The notes under the pieces: model-generated
What the model was told of the DNA's origin: nothing
Databases searched by the model: none
What the model saw: only the letters and a program-made list of their open reading frames with translations
Source: Firmicutes bacterium CAG:822
GTDB lineage: Bacteria; Bacillota_I; Bacilli_A; RF39; UBA660
Assembly (NCBI GenBank): GCA_000432855.1
Contig: HF990860.1
Location: 1-47,798 of the forward strand
DNA length: 47,798 nt
Reading direction: 5' to 3'
Translations under genes and position numbers: made by a program
Part shown: positions 7,950 through 14,513 of the stretch, in pieces
How positions within the stretch are numbered: the stretch's first letter is position 1
Layout of the letters: every line of letters begins with the position of its first letter

Positions 7950-8921
7950 ATGAAAAACAATAACTGTAATAAGATAGATAAAATATTGGAAGAAGGACGT
8001 CGCTGTCAAGCACAAATTGGAAATGTTGGACCTACTGGTCCGACTGGTCCGACGGGACCGGCAACCATAGTTGTTGGAACAACCACTACTGGAGCTCCTG
8101 GAACACCGGCAACAGTATCTAACACGGGAACTAATCAAAATGCAATATTAACTTTTAGTATTCCAGCTGGGGCTACTGGGGCAACTGGACCTACTGGCCC
8201 TACGGGACCTACGGGGCCTTCCGGGACAACTGGGGCCACAGGTGCGACTGGAGCAACAGGAGCTACTCCAACAATTACAATTGGAACTGTAACAACTGGC
8301 GCACCTGGTTCACAAGCTGCAGCTAGCATAACCGGAACGACACCAAACTTATTTTTAAACTTAACAATACCGGCTGGCGCTACGGGACCTACAGGATCTG
8401 CTAGTACAGTAGCCGGACCTACTGGTCCAACGGGTGCCACTGGTCCAGCAGGAGCTACTGGGGCAACAGGGGCCACAGGTGCGACTGGTGTAACTGGACC
8501 TACTGGTCCAGCTGGGGCTACTGGGGCAACTGGACCTACAGGAGTTACAGGGCCTACCGGTCCAACAAGTACAGTGGCAGGACCTACGGGACCTACAGGA
8601 CCTACGGGACCAGCAAGTACCGTTACAGGACCAACAGGGGCAACTGGAGCTACTGGTGCTACTGGAGCTACTGGGGCAACCGGACCTACAGGAGTTACCG
8701 GACCTACTGGTCCAACAAGTACAGTGGCAGGACCTACAGGACCTACTGGACCTACGGGACCAGCAAGTACCGTTACTGGCCCAACAGGGGCAACTGGAGC
8801 TACTGGAGCAACCGGTCCTACTGGACCAGATGGAGCAACAGGTGCTACGGGACCTACAGGACCAACTGGACCAGAGGGACCTACGGGACCTACAGGACCT
8901 ACTGGACCTACTGGACCATAA
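7950..8921 (+). CDS. Collagen-like Gly-X-Thr repeat protein, probable spore-surface protein
   Basis: The 323-aa protein has a short hydrophilic N-terminus (MKNNNCNKIDKILEEGRRCQ) without signal peptide or membrane helix. From about residue 26 come long runs of GPTGPTG, GATGATG and GVTGPTG triplets. Two non-collagen inserts (about 38-73 and 105-142) share the pattern TTGAPG...NLxIPAGATG. It resembles BclA-type exosporium filaments, whose collagen stalks are Thr-rich and glycosylated. Unlike BclA it stops within the triplets and has no C-terminal trimerisation domain. AAAGGAGAG precedes the ATG, and the sigma-K-like promoter supports mother-cell expression. A non-spore surface filament is the alternative. 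Confidence 0.8.
   Translation: MKNNNCNKIDKILEEGRRCQAQIGNVGPTGPTGPTGPATIVVGTTTTGAPGTPATVSNTGTNQNAILTFSIPAGATGATGPTGPTGPTGPSGTTGATGATGATGATPTITIGTVTTGAPGSQAAASITGTTPNLFLNLTIPAGATGPTGSASTVAGPTGPTGATGPAGATGATGATGATGVTGPTGPAGATGATGPTGVTGPTGPTSTVAGPTGPTGPTGPASTVTGPTGATGATGATGATGATGPTGVTGPTGPTSTVAGPTGPTGPTGPASTVTGPTGATGATGATGPTGPDGATGATGPTGPTGPEGPTGPTGPTGPTGP
8511..8810 (+). repeat. 150-bp tandem duplication inside the collagen gene
   Basis: The block around 8511-8660 recurs 150 bp later (8661-8810), encoding a 50-residue unit that contains GPTSTVAGPTGPTGPTGPAS twice. The copies differ mostly at third codon positions, so the duplication is not brand new. Confidence 0.8.
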
Positions 8922-8925
8922 TATT

Positions 8926-8957
8926 AAAAGAAGTGGACTTTTCAGTCTACTTCTTTT
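8926..8957. terminator. Bidirectional terminator between collagen-like gene and yqeY
   Basis: AAAAGAAGTGGACT and AGTCTACTTCTTTT form a 14-bp stem (one G-U) with a 4-nt loop. A-rich and T-rich flanks on both sides let it serve both convergent genes. Confidence 0.8.
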
Positions 8958-9390
8958 CTATTTTTTCTTTAACCAATTTACTAACTAATCCCATATCGGC
9001 TTTACCATTAACTAATGGTTTTAGTTCCTTCATAACTTTACCCATTTCTTTAGAAGACTCTGGTTTAACTTCAGCAAATACTTTATCAATTACTTCATTT
9101 AATTCTTCTTCAGTTAATTGTTTTGGAAGATATTCTGATAAAATATCAATTTCAGATTGTGTTTTTTGAACAAGGTCTTCTCTGCCGCCTTTTTCAAATT
9201 CATTAATGGAGTCTTTACGAGATTTTATTTCTTTAGAGATCACTTCAATTACTTCTTCATCAGACAATTCATGTTTTTTATTTAATTCACTCATTTGAAT
9301 GGCACCTTTAACCATTCTGATAACTGATAATTTTTCTTTATCTTGATTTTTCATAGCTGTTTTTAAATCTTCTAAAATTTGATTACGCAT
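8947..9390 (-). CDS. yqeY: GatB/YqeY domain protein
   Basis: The 147-aa protein matches the stand-alone YqeY family (MRNQILEDLKTAMKNQDK near the start, DILSEYLPKQLTEEEL in the middle). This fold is shared with the tail domain of amidotransferase GatB and is thought to bind tRNA; the cellular role is not settled. It follows rpsU, as in many Bacilli, after a weak terminator. AAAGGAGGGG precedes the ATG. Confidence 0.9.
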   Translation of the reverse strand: MRNQILEDLKTAMKNQDKEKLSVIRMVKGAIQMSELNKKHELSDEEVIEVISKEIKSRKDSINEFEKGGREDLVQKTQSEIDILSEYLPKQLTEEELNEVIDKVFAEVKPESSKEMGKVMKELKPLVNGKADMGLVSKLVKEKIEKK

Positions 9391-9404
9391 AATTCCCCTC
9401 CTTT

Positions 9405-9430
9405 AGAAAAAAGCCATATATAATGGCCTT
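9405..9430 (-). terminator. Hairpin between rpsU and yqeY
   Basis: On the minus strand GCCAT and ATGGC pair with a 6-nt loop and are followed by six T. It begins at the rpsU stop and probably attenuates yqeY. Confidence 0.6.
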
Positions 9431-9433
9431 CTT

Positions 9434-9637
9434 TTAATATCCGCGATTTTCACGGCGGTTACGACGGCGAGTGTTTTTAATGCCTTCTTTTTTAGCATTT
9501 CTTCTTCTAACTCCTGGCTTTAAGTAACCGTCTTGTTTTTCTCTTAATTGTGCTAGGGAGCCATCTTTACTATTGGCAGCTTTTAGGTTTCTTAATGCAC
9601 CATCAACATTGCCATTTCTAACTACTACTTTTGTCAT
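9434..9637 (-). CDS. rpsU: 30S ribosomal protein bS21
   Basis: The 67-aa protein begins MTKVVVRNGNVDGALRNLK and ends in an Arg-rich tail (NTRRRNRRENRGY), typical of bS21. I take ATG 9637, preceded by GGGAGGG, rather than the longer reading frame upstream, because the bS21 family begins here. bS21 sits near the anti-Shine-Dalgarno end of 16S rRNA and helps initiation. Confidence 0.93.
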   Translation of the reverse strand: MTKVVVRNGNVDGALRNLKAANSKDGSLAQLREKQDGYLKPGVRRRNAKKEGIKNTRRRNRRENRGY

Positions 9638-9665
9638 AAAAATCCCTCCCTTCTTGGCTAAGGAT

Positions 9666-9694
9666 ATTATAACACGGTAATTATTCGTTTTCAA
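9666..9694 (-). promoter_or_regulatory. Promoter of rpsU
   Basis: On the minus strand TTGAAA (9694-9689), 17 nt and an extended -10 TGTTATAAT (core 9671-9666) lie 29 nt before the rpsU start. Confidence 0.75.
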
Positions 9695-9717
9695 GGAAAA
9701 ATGTAAAAATATAACAG

Positions 9718-9739
9718 AAAAAGTAAGCTTTCGCTTACT
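9718..9739 (-). terminator. Terminator of the bacteriocin operon
   Basis: On the minus strand AGTAAGC-GAAA-GCTTACT is followed by TTTTTCT. The GAAA loop makes it strong. It overlaps the stop of the second peptide gene. Confidence 0.85.
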
Positions 9740-9899
9740 CTAAACTGCAAGTGGCACCTGATGTAATTCTTCTAAATGACGAACCAAGGCTTTTTCCAAG
9801 TTCGATTATAAGACTTAATCCTTTGACTATTGCATTGATAAATGTAGCGGTAATTGTACCTCCGCTAATCATTTTTAAGTCTTTATCTTTGATAATCAT
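9735..9899 (-). CDS. Double-glycine bacteriocin-like peptide 2
   Basis: The precursor has 54 aa. The leader MIIKDKDLKMISGG fits the double-glycine pattern cut by C39 peptidases after Gly14, leaving a 40-residue core that starts TITATFINAIV. The core is an amphipathic, membrane-seeking stretch with a GxxxG motif (GKSLG, residues 35-39), basic RR at 43-44 and a single Cys51 near the C-terminus. GxxxG motifs mediate helix pairing in two-peptide class IIb bacteriocins. Its ATG overlaps the stop of peptide 1 (ATGA), implying coupled, roughly equal synthesis. The target and family are not recognised. Confidence 0.75.
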   Translation of the reverse strand: MIIKDKDLKMISGGTITATFINAIVKGLSLIIELGKSLGSSFRRITSGATCSLE

Positions 9900-10030
9900 T
9901 TACCGCATTCTATTGGATTTAAAAAGCCTTCGATAGCACTTATAAGGAAGGTTATTACACCACCTAAGGCGGCCCAAAGACCATAGCCTCCGCCACTTAC
10001 TTGCATCATTTCCCTATTACTTAAATTCAT
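9896..10030 (-). CDS. Double-glycine bacteriocin-like peptide 1
   Basis: The precursor has 44 aa. The leader MNLSNREMMQVSGG is a textbook double-glycine leader (acidic residue, hydrophobic positions, GG at 13-14). The 30-residue core GYGLWAALGGVITFLISAIE then runs on to a tail ending in NPIECGK, with a single Cys42. Together with peptide 2 it probably forms a two-peptide class IIb bacteriocin. It starts 11 nt after the exporter gene, in the same transcript. Confidence 0.75.
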   Translation of the reverse strand: MNLSNREMMQVSGGGYGLWAALGGVITFLISAIEGFLNPIECGK

Positions 10031-10041
10031 AAATCCCCTTT

Positions 10042-12048
10042 CTAGTTATTACGCGTAGTATCGACAACCACTTTTCCTTTTTGTAATTTGATATATTTAT
10101 CAAATAAATCCAAATTATCTAGTCTATGTGAAATGTAAATTATGGTTTTAGATTTGTAGGTTTCCATCAAGTTTTTTAAAATTCTCCTTTCCATGTCAAC
10201 ACTTACTTGATTTAATCCTTCATCAATAATTATAATGTCAAAATCATTTAAAGCTCTGGCTAAGACAATTCGCTGTTTTTGACCACCAGATAAATTAAAA
10301 CCATCTTCTTCAATTATTTGATAATAATTTCCTTTTACAAATTTATCTATTTCACATATTTTAGTGTTTTTAGGATTTTTCTTTTTTAAGTTTAAATTAT
10401 CTTCTAAGGTTCCAGTAAATAGTATTTCTTTTTGAGAAACATATAAAATATTATTGAAATTATATTTCTTTATTTCTTTCTTTCCTATTTTAACACTACC
10501 TCGATAATCTTTATAGTAACCTTTGATAATTTTAAAGAGTGTTGATTTACCACTCCCACTATCACCTGTTACCATAACCTTACTCGATTTAGGTATTTTT
10601 AAATTAATGTTTTTTAAAACATGATTATCTTGGTTAAAGGTATAATTTAAGTTAGTAATAACAATATCACCACTTGCTTTAAGAGGTTTTATGTTTTCTG
10701 ATTTTTTGGTAGTTAGTTCGGCTATATTACTTAAAGCAGTTTTAACTTCATTGATTTGATAACTAAAGTTAAAGAGATTTTTAAAAGAAGATATAAGTAA
10801 TGAAGATAAAATAAACAAAGTGACAAAAAGCGTTAAATCACCATTACTTTTTTTAATGACAAATGTGACAATTAAAAATGTACTTAAAGTTTCTAAAATG
10901 TTTTTAAATAAATTGTGTTTTTCCTCATTAGTAGATAATTTCTTTTGACTATTTATAAAATTTTGATATTTGTGATTAAATGCATTATATATTTTAGGAG
11001 TAATATTTAAATTTTTAATGGTTTCAAATCCAATGATACTTTCTACGATGTATGAACTATTTAAAGCTTTTGTTCTAATCATTTCTGAGATCCATACTTT
11101 TTGCTTATTTTGGTAAATCGAAGTAATTAGTGAGAAAAGTAAAACACTGATAAAAGTTATTATTAAGACAGAAGGATCAATACTAAAAATGATTATACTT
11201 ATAATTAAAATTAATGGAAGTTCGAGGAAAACCGTTTGAATAAATTCATTTATAGCGTTTCTAATTATCGAAAGGTCATTAAAATAGCTAGTGATTTCAC
11301 CGGTGGTTTTACGGCGGTAATAACGATAAGGAAGGTTTAAAATATTTTTAAAAATATCCATAGATAATTCTTCATCAAGAAATATATTAAATTTTAAAAG
11401 CAACTTATTTTTCAAGAATAATGAGAGATTTTTAGTAACAAAAATTAAAGAAAAAATTAGAAGTAGGTTTGTGACGTTATTTTTACTATTGATAATAGCT
11501 GGTATGAAGAGTGAAGTTAATACCGACAAGATACCAACAAATATAGAAAGGACATATATAATAACTACTAATCTTGAATGTTTTTTTATATAATGAAAAA
11601 GAAATCTTAAAACTTGAGGCTCAGGTTCAGAAACGATTTGTGAAATGGGCCTCATTTGAATAGTAACTCCACTCCATATTTGATAAAAATCTTGAAAAGA
11701 CATTGTTTTTAGGTTTGTAGCAGGATCGGCAATCATTAATGTTTTTCTTTTTTGATTTACCTTATAGATGACAATGTAATGTTTGTAGGAGCCATTAATT
11801 GTTACATGTGCGATACAAGGTAATTTGAGATTTAAAACATCTTGTGATTTTATTCCGGCACTTTTAAAACCTAAAGAATTCAATGTTTCTTTGATGTTGT
11901 AAGCGGTTGTACCATTTTGATTGGTATTCATCATCTCGCTTAGCTTGTCCATATTTACATACCCGTGATAAAACTTTAATATCATCTGCACACAGGCTGG
12001 ACCGCAATCTTTAATTCCACGTTGCTTGACAAAAGGATATTTTCTAAT
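10042..12048 (-). CDS. Bacteriocin exporter: C39 peptidase / ABC transporter
   Basis: This PCAT-type transporter removes double-glycine leaders and exports the peptides. Domains in order: C39 peptidase (about 1-130) with catalytic Cys15 in KDCGPACVQM, His in HYIVIY and Asp in ADPA; six-helix membrane domain (about 150-430); ATPase with Walker A GDSGSGKST, signature LSGGQKQR and Walker B DIIIIDE. No ATG, GTG or TTG upstream would keep the catalytic Cys. The frame begins at ATT 12048, 7 nt after a perfect GGAGG, giving RKYPFVKQRGIKDCG, exactly where family members start. GTG at 11991 would delete the active Cys. Length 668 aa from ATT. Confidence 0.85.
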   Translation of the reverse strand: MRKYPFVKQRGIKDCGPACVQMILKFYHGYVNMDKLSEMMNTNQNGTTAYNIKETLNSLGFKSAGIKSQDVLNLKLPCIAHVTINGSYKHYIVIYKVNQKRKTLMIADPATNLKTMSFQDFYQIWSGVTIQMRPISQIVSEPEPQVLRFLFHYIKKHSRLVVIIYVLSIFVGILSVLTSLFIPAIINSKNNVTNLLLIFSLIFVTKNLSLFLKNKLLLKFNIFLDEELSMDIFKNILNLPYRYYRRKTTGEITSYFNDLSIIRNAINEFIQTVFLELPLILIISIIIFSIDPSVLIITFISVLLFSLITSIYQNKQKVWISEMIRTKALNSSYIVESIIGFETIKNLNITPKIYNAFNHKYQNFINSQKKLSTNEEKHNLFKNILETLSTFLIVTFVIKKSNGDLTLFVTLFILSSLLISSFKNLFNFSYQINEVKTALSNIAELTTKKSENIKPLKASGDIVITNLNYTFNQDNHVLKNINLKIPKSSKVMVTGDSGSGKSTLFKIIKGYYKDYRGSVKIGKKEIKKYNFNNILYVSQKEILFTGTLEDNLNLKKKNPKNTKICEIDKFVKGNYYQIIEEDGFNLSGGQKQRIVLARALNDFDIIIIDEGLNQVSVDMERRILKNLMETYKSKTIIYISHRLDNLDLFDKYIKLQKGKVVVDTTRNN

Positions 12049-12049
12049 T

Positions 12050-12095
12050 ATTTCACCTCCCTTATATTTTATATACGACGTTTTGAAGGTGAAAT
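12050..12095 (-). promoter_or_regulatory. Inverted repeat that could hide the exporter Shine-Dalgarno
   Basis: On the minus strand ATTTCACCT (12095-12087) is a perfect 9-nt complement of AGGTGAAAT (12058-12050), which covers part of the exporter Shine-Dalgarno and the bases up to the ATT start. The loop is 28 nt. Folding would restrict translation initiation. Confidence 0.45.
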
Positions 12096-12116
12096 CCTTT
12101 AAAAAAAATTAATTTT

Positions 12117-12143
12117 ATAAAAAAAATGGTATTTTTACCATTT
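12117..12143 (-). terminator. Terminator of ylbD-ylbE-rsmD
   Basis: On the minus strand AAATGGTA-AAAA-TACCATTT is followed by a run of T, immediately at the rsmD stop. Confidence 0.8.
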
Positions 12144-12669
12144 ATAAGTTATTTTTATATATTTTAATTTTTTTAGGACCGTAACTTTTTTCTTTAATTA
12201 GTTCGAGGTTGGTATGAGGCTCTCCTATTTCATATTCACAGATGACAATTCCATTTTCATTTAATAGGCCTCTTTCTTCGATTATGCGCAAAGAAGTATC
12301 TAACTGTTTTTCTTTATAAGGCGGATCTAAGAAAATAATATCAAATTTTTTATCGGTTGTTTTTAAAAACTTTTTATAATCTATATGAATAATATTTAAC
12401 TGTTCTTCAAAGTTTTGACTATTTTCTTTAATGGTTTTAATAGCTTCTACATTATTGTCAATTAAGTAACACTCTTTAGCACCATTACTTACGGCTTCTA
12501 ATCCTAAAGCACCACTACCAGCAAATAAATCCAAAACTATACTATCTGGAATATAAGTTTGAATCATACCAAATAATGATTCTTTGACTCTATCCATGGT
12601 AGGTCTTGTACCCTCAATATTAAAGCCATTTAATTTTTTTCCTTTATACTTTCCACTTATAATGCGCAT
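12142..12669 (-). CDS. rsmD: 16S rRNA (guanine966-N2)-methyltransferase
   Basis: It methylates G966 of 16S rRNA in the small subunit. The 175-aa protein shows the family start MRIISGKYKGKKL, the SAM-binding motif LDLFAGSGALGLEA and the catalytic motif LDPPYKEK (DPPY). In Bacillus the order is ylbD-ylbE-ylbF-ylbG-rsmD-coaD; here ylbD-ylbE-rsmD is kept, but coaD is missing and the bacteriocin locus follows. Confidence 0.93.
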   Translation of the reverse strand: MRIISGKYKGKKLNGFNIEGTRPTMDRVKESLFGMIQTYIPDSIVLDLFAGSGALGLEAVSNGAKECYLIDNNVEAIKTIKENSQNFEEQLNIIHIDYKKFLKTTDKKFDIIFLDPPYKEKQLDTSLRIIEERGLLNENGIVICEYEIGEPHTNLELIKEKSYGPKKIKIYKNNL

Positions 12670-12697
12670 AATTAATCACCGTTTATATTTTAACACA

Positions 12698-12919
12698 TTA
12701 TTGGAAACTAACCAATATTTTTTCGAGCATTTCAAAGGTATTAAAAGCTCTTTCTAGTCTATCCACTTTTGATAGATGATATTCTCTTTTGACTTCTTCT
12801 TCAAATCTTTTGAATTCCCATGGTGTTCTATTTAAGGTTTTATACCAATAAGCGTGCTGGCGAAGATATCTCAGATAGTTTTCGTTTTCTTTTATTTTAA
12901 ATTGTAAATCTAGAGTCAT
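12698..12919 (-). CDS. ylbE: YlbE-like protein
   Basis: This small 73-aa helical protein has the conserved pattern YLRYLRQHAYWYKTLNRTP followed by FEEEVKREYH, as in YlbE of Bacillus. Function is unknown. The ATG overlaps the stop of ylbD by one base (TAATG), and rsmD follows 28 nt on. Its place in the order ylbD-ylbE-rsmD supports the assignment more than the short sequence alone. Confidence 0.75.
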   Translation of the reverse strand: MTLDLQFKIKENENYLRYLRQHAYWYKTLNRTPWEFKRFEEEVKREYHLSKVDRLERAFNTFEMLEKILVSFQ

Positions 12920-13269
12920 TAATCATCAAAGTGTTTATATATTGGTCTTGGCTTATAGGTATTAGTTTGAGTACTAGTTTTATTGGATGACATATCTTGA
13001 AGTAAACTTAAAACTCTTTGTAAGCTAGTAACACCATTTTGAATTCCATCTAAATCTAAGCCTTTAATAAAATTAGATAAATCAAAGTTTGTACTCTGTT
13101 TTACAGGAGTACTTTCTTTGACTAAATAATCTTTCCATGCTTCTTTGTCTTCACCATAGAGATCATATATTTCATAGAATTGTTGCCAGGTCATTTTACC
13201 ATCTTTAACATGTTTTAAAAGAATCGGATTACTTTTAACAAAGTCTTTAAATTTTTCTTTTGTTTCCAT
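12919..13269 (-). CDS. ylbD: YlbD-like protein (putative spore coat protein family)
   Basis: The 116-aa protein matches YlbD in its N-terminal half: FKDFVKSNPILLKHVKDGKM, then TWQQFYEIYDLYGED. The Bacillus member is annotated as a putative coat protein, but a direct role is not established. I choose ATG 13269, which has AGGTG 6 nt ahead, over an in-frame GTG at 13278. Confidence 0.75.
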   Translation of the reverse strand: METKEKFKDFVKSNPILLKHVKDGKMTWQQFYEIYDLYGEDKEAWKDYLVKESTPVKQSTNFDLSNFIKGLDLDGIQNGVTSLQRVLSLLQDMSSNKTSTQTNTYKPRPIYKHFDD

Positions 13270-13313
13270 ATGTATCACCTATATTAATATATTCATTAAA
13301 TAGGAAAAAAACA

Positions 13314-13351
13314 CAAAAAAACTTAATTATCCATTTTGGACATAATTAAGT
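13314..13351 (-). terminator. Terminator of the ltaS operon
   Basis: On the minus strand ACTTAATTAT and ATAATTAAGT form a 10-bp stem around an 11-nt loop, followed by TTTTTTT. It overlaps the last codons of the TasA-like gene. Confidence 0.7.
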
Positions 13352-13821
13352 TTTACCGTTAAGGTTCCAGATAATTCTGATGGTTGGGAAGTTATATTAC
13401 TATTATAAGCAATAGTTACATCATATTTTTGACTTTCTCCGGCTTTTAATAAATCATTTTCATTAATACCAGATGTTGAAAAGACAATTGCGGGATTTTG
13501 AGATTCAGTCATTTCAATATTTCCAACTTTGGCGTCGACAGTTCCATTATTAGTAACAGTAACAGTGTATGTCATACTGTCACCAGGACTCACTAAATTA
13601 GTTTTAAAAGTTGCGGAAGTATCAGAAACTACTGGTTCAAAAGCTTTAGTTGCATCACCTACAATATTTTTGGTGATAACATCAGTAATTTTAATATCCC
13701 AATTACTATCGATGTTGGCAGTGCCATTAATATTTAAAGTTGTCGAGAATGCGGCATAGCTTATAGCCATAATACAAACAATAGCTATTAGAAATGTTAT
13801 GACAATATTATTTTTTTTCAT
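13327..13821 (-). CDS. TasA/camelysin-like secreted beta protein (distal paralogue)
   Basis: This 164-aa protein has one N-terminal signal/membrane helix ending AISYAAFSTTLNINGTANID, then a beta-sandwich-like body with LVSPGDSMTYTVTVTNNGTV. The PGD...NNG pattern and the YAAF cleavage region match the six tandem paralogues at 27.7-31.7 kb and resemble SipW-processed fibre proteins such as TasA. The ATG at 13821 has AGGTG at 6 nt; a longer GTG start at 13830 is less likely. An extended -10 (TGTTATAAT) lies about 20 nt upstream, so it may be expressed separately from ltaS. It lacks the hairpin leader of the main cluster. Confidence 0.65.
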   Translation of the reverse strand: MKKNNIVITFLIAIVCIMAISYAAFSTTLNINGTANIDSNWDIKITDVITKNIVGDATKAFEPVVSDTSATFKTNLVSPGDSMTYTVTVTNNGTVDAKVGNIEMTESQNPAIVFSTSGINENDLLKAGESQKYDVTIAYNSNITSQPSELSGTLTVKLNYVQNG

Positions 13822-13865
13822 CGTACTCACCTATAATAATTATAACATAATATAGAAAAAAAGTC

Positions 13866-14513
13866 CTATTCACTAGCACTTTTTTCACTCATTGACGCAA
13901 CTTCGATTTTATTACCATTATGAATTAGAGTTAAACTACCCTCAGTTTGATAGCCTAAATCTTCTTTATACTCTACTTCAAAATTATATATATAAGCATT
14001 ATCGTCGGTATTTTCACCATAAGTATAGCTGTCATTTTTAACCTTGGTTACTGTAACGCCCTTAACTTCTGGTAAGGTTTGTTCACGATCTCCATAAACG
14101 TCACTTTCGACTGTTTTATATACAGAATCCATGGCATATTTTTCAAAGTCACTTTGATAATCAGCATAAACAAATTGTACTCCACCGACATCATTTTTAC
14201 TTATTTTATTATCTAAATTAAAGAAATCAGCCATAAACATTTGCGCTACTAATTCAGCATATTTTTCTTCATCAACTTCATCGGCAGTTAAGACTTTTTC
14301 TAACTCTTTAAACAATTTTTTATAATAGGCGGTGGCATTATCTTTTAGGGTATATCCATAAGCGTCGATAGAAGCTACTTCTTTGACTTCTTTCGTATCA
14401 CTATCTTTGGCAGTTAATTTACATACACCTAGAACAATACCTACAATAATTAATACAAGTAAGATAATTAGAATAGCCACTCTTTTGACGTTTATTTTAC
14501 GTTTCTTTTTCAT
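13866..14513 (-). CDS. Membrane-anchored extracellular protein, unknown function
   Basis: The 215-aa protein has a very basic start (MKKKRKINVKRV), one membrane helix (about 12-31), then a soluble domain rich in Asp, Glu and Tyr with no motif I recognise. The helical segment (about 60-120) is followed by a strand-rich end, reminiscent of NTF2-like or DUF4878-type folds, but I cannot assign it. Its ATG overlaps the stop of the lipoteichoic-acid synthase gene (ATGA), so it is probably coexpressed and acts at the cell surface. Confidence 0.6.
   Translation of the reverse strand: MKKKRKINVKRVAILIILLVLIIVGIVLGVCKLTAKDSDTKEVKEVASIDAYGYTLKDNATAYYKKLFKELEKVLTADEVDEEKYAELVAQMFMADFFNLDNKISKNDVGGVQFVYADYQSDFEKYAMDSVYKTVESDVYGDREQTLPEVKGVTVTKVKNDSYTYGENTDDNAYIYNFEVEYKEDLGYQTEGSLTLIHNGNKIEVASMSEKSASE

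Noticed and set aside
7950..8921. CRISPR-like regularity in the collagen gene
   Set aside because: The repeats are 9-bp coding triplets and a 150-bp tandem duplication without unique spacers. The surface protein repeats at 45-47.8 kb are likewise coding.
7899..8988. Long antisense and shifted reading frames across the collagen-like gene (Arg/Ser-, Pro/Val- and Leu/Gln-rich)
   Set aside because: They are shadows of the GGN-CCN-ACN codon repeats, with low-complexity composition and no ribosome binding site of their own.
9896..9898. Mollicute-type code with TGA as Trp
   Set aside because: TGA ends bacteriocin peptide 1 and ltaS in tight ATGA overlaps, and Trp residues in conserved proteins are TGG.
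11991..11993. GTG start of the bacteriocin exporter
   Set aside because: It would cut off the catalytic Cys and the conserved N-terminus of the C39 domain, and has no Shine-Dalgarno at suitable spacing.
9735..12048. Insertion sequence or prophage carrying the bacteriocin locus
   Set aside because: No transposase, integrase, terminal inverted repeats or target duplication were seen. Base composition is like that of the neighbours, so transfer remains unproven.
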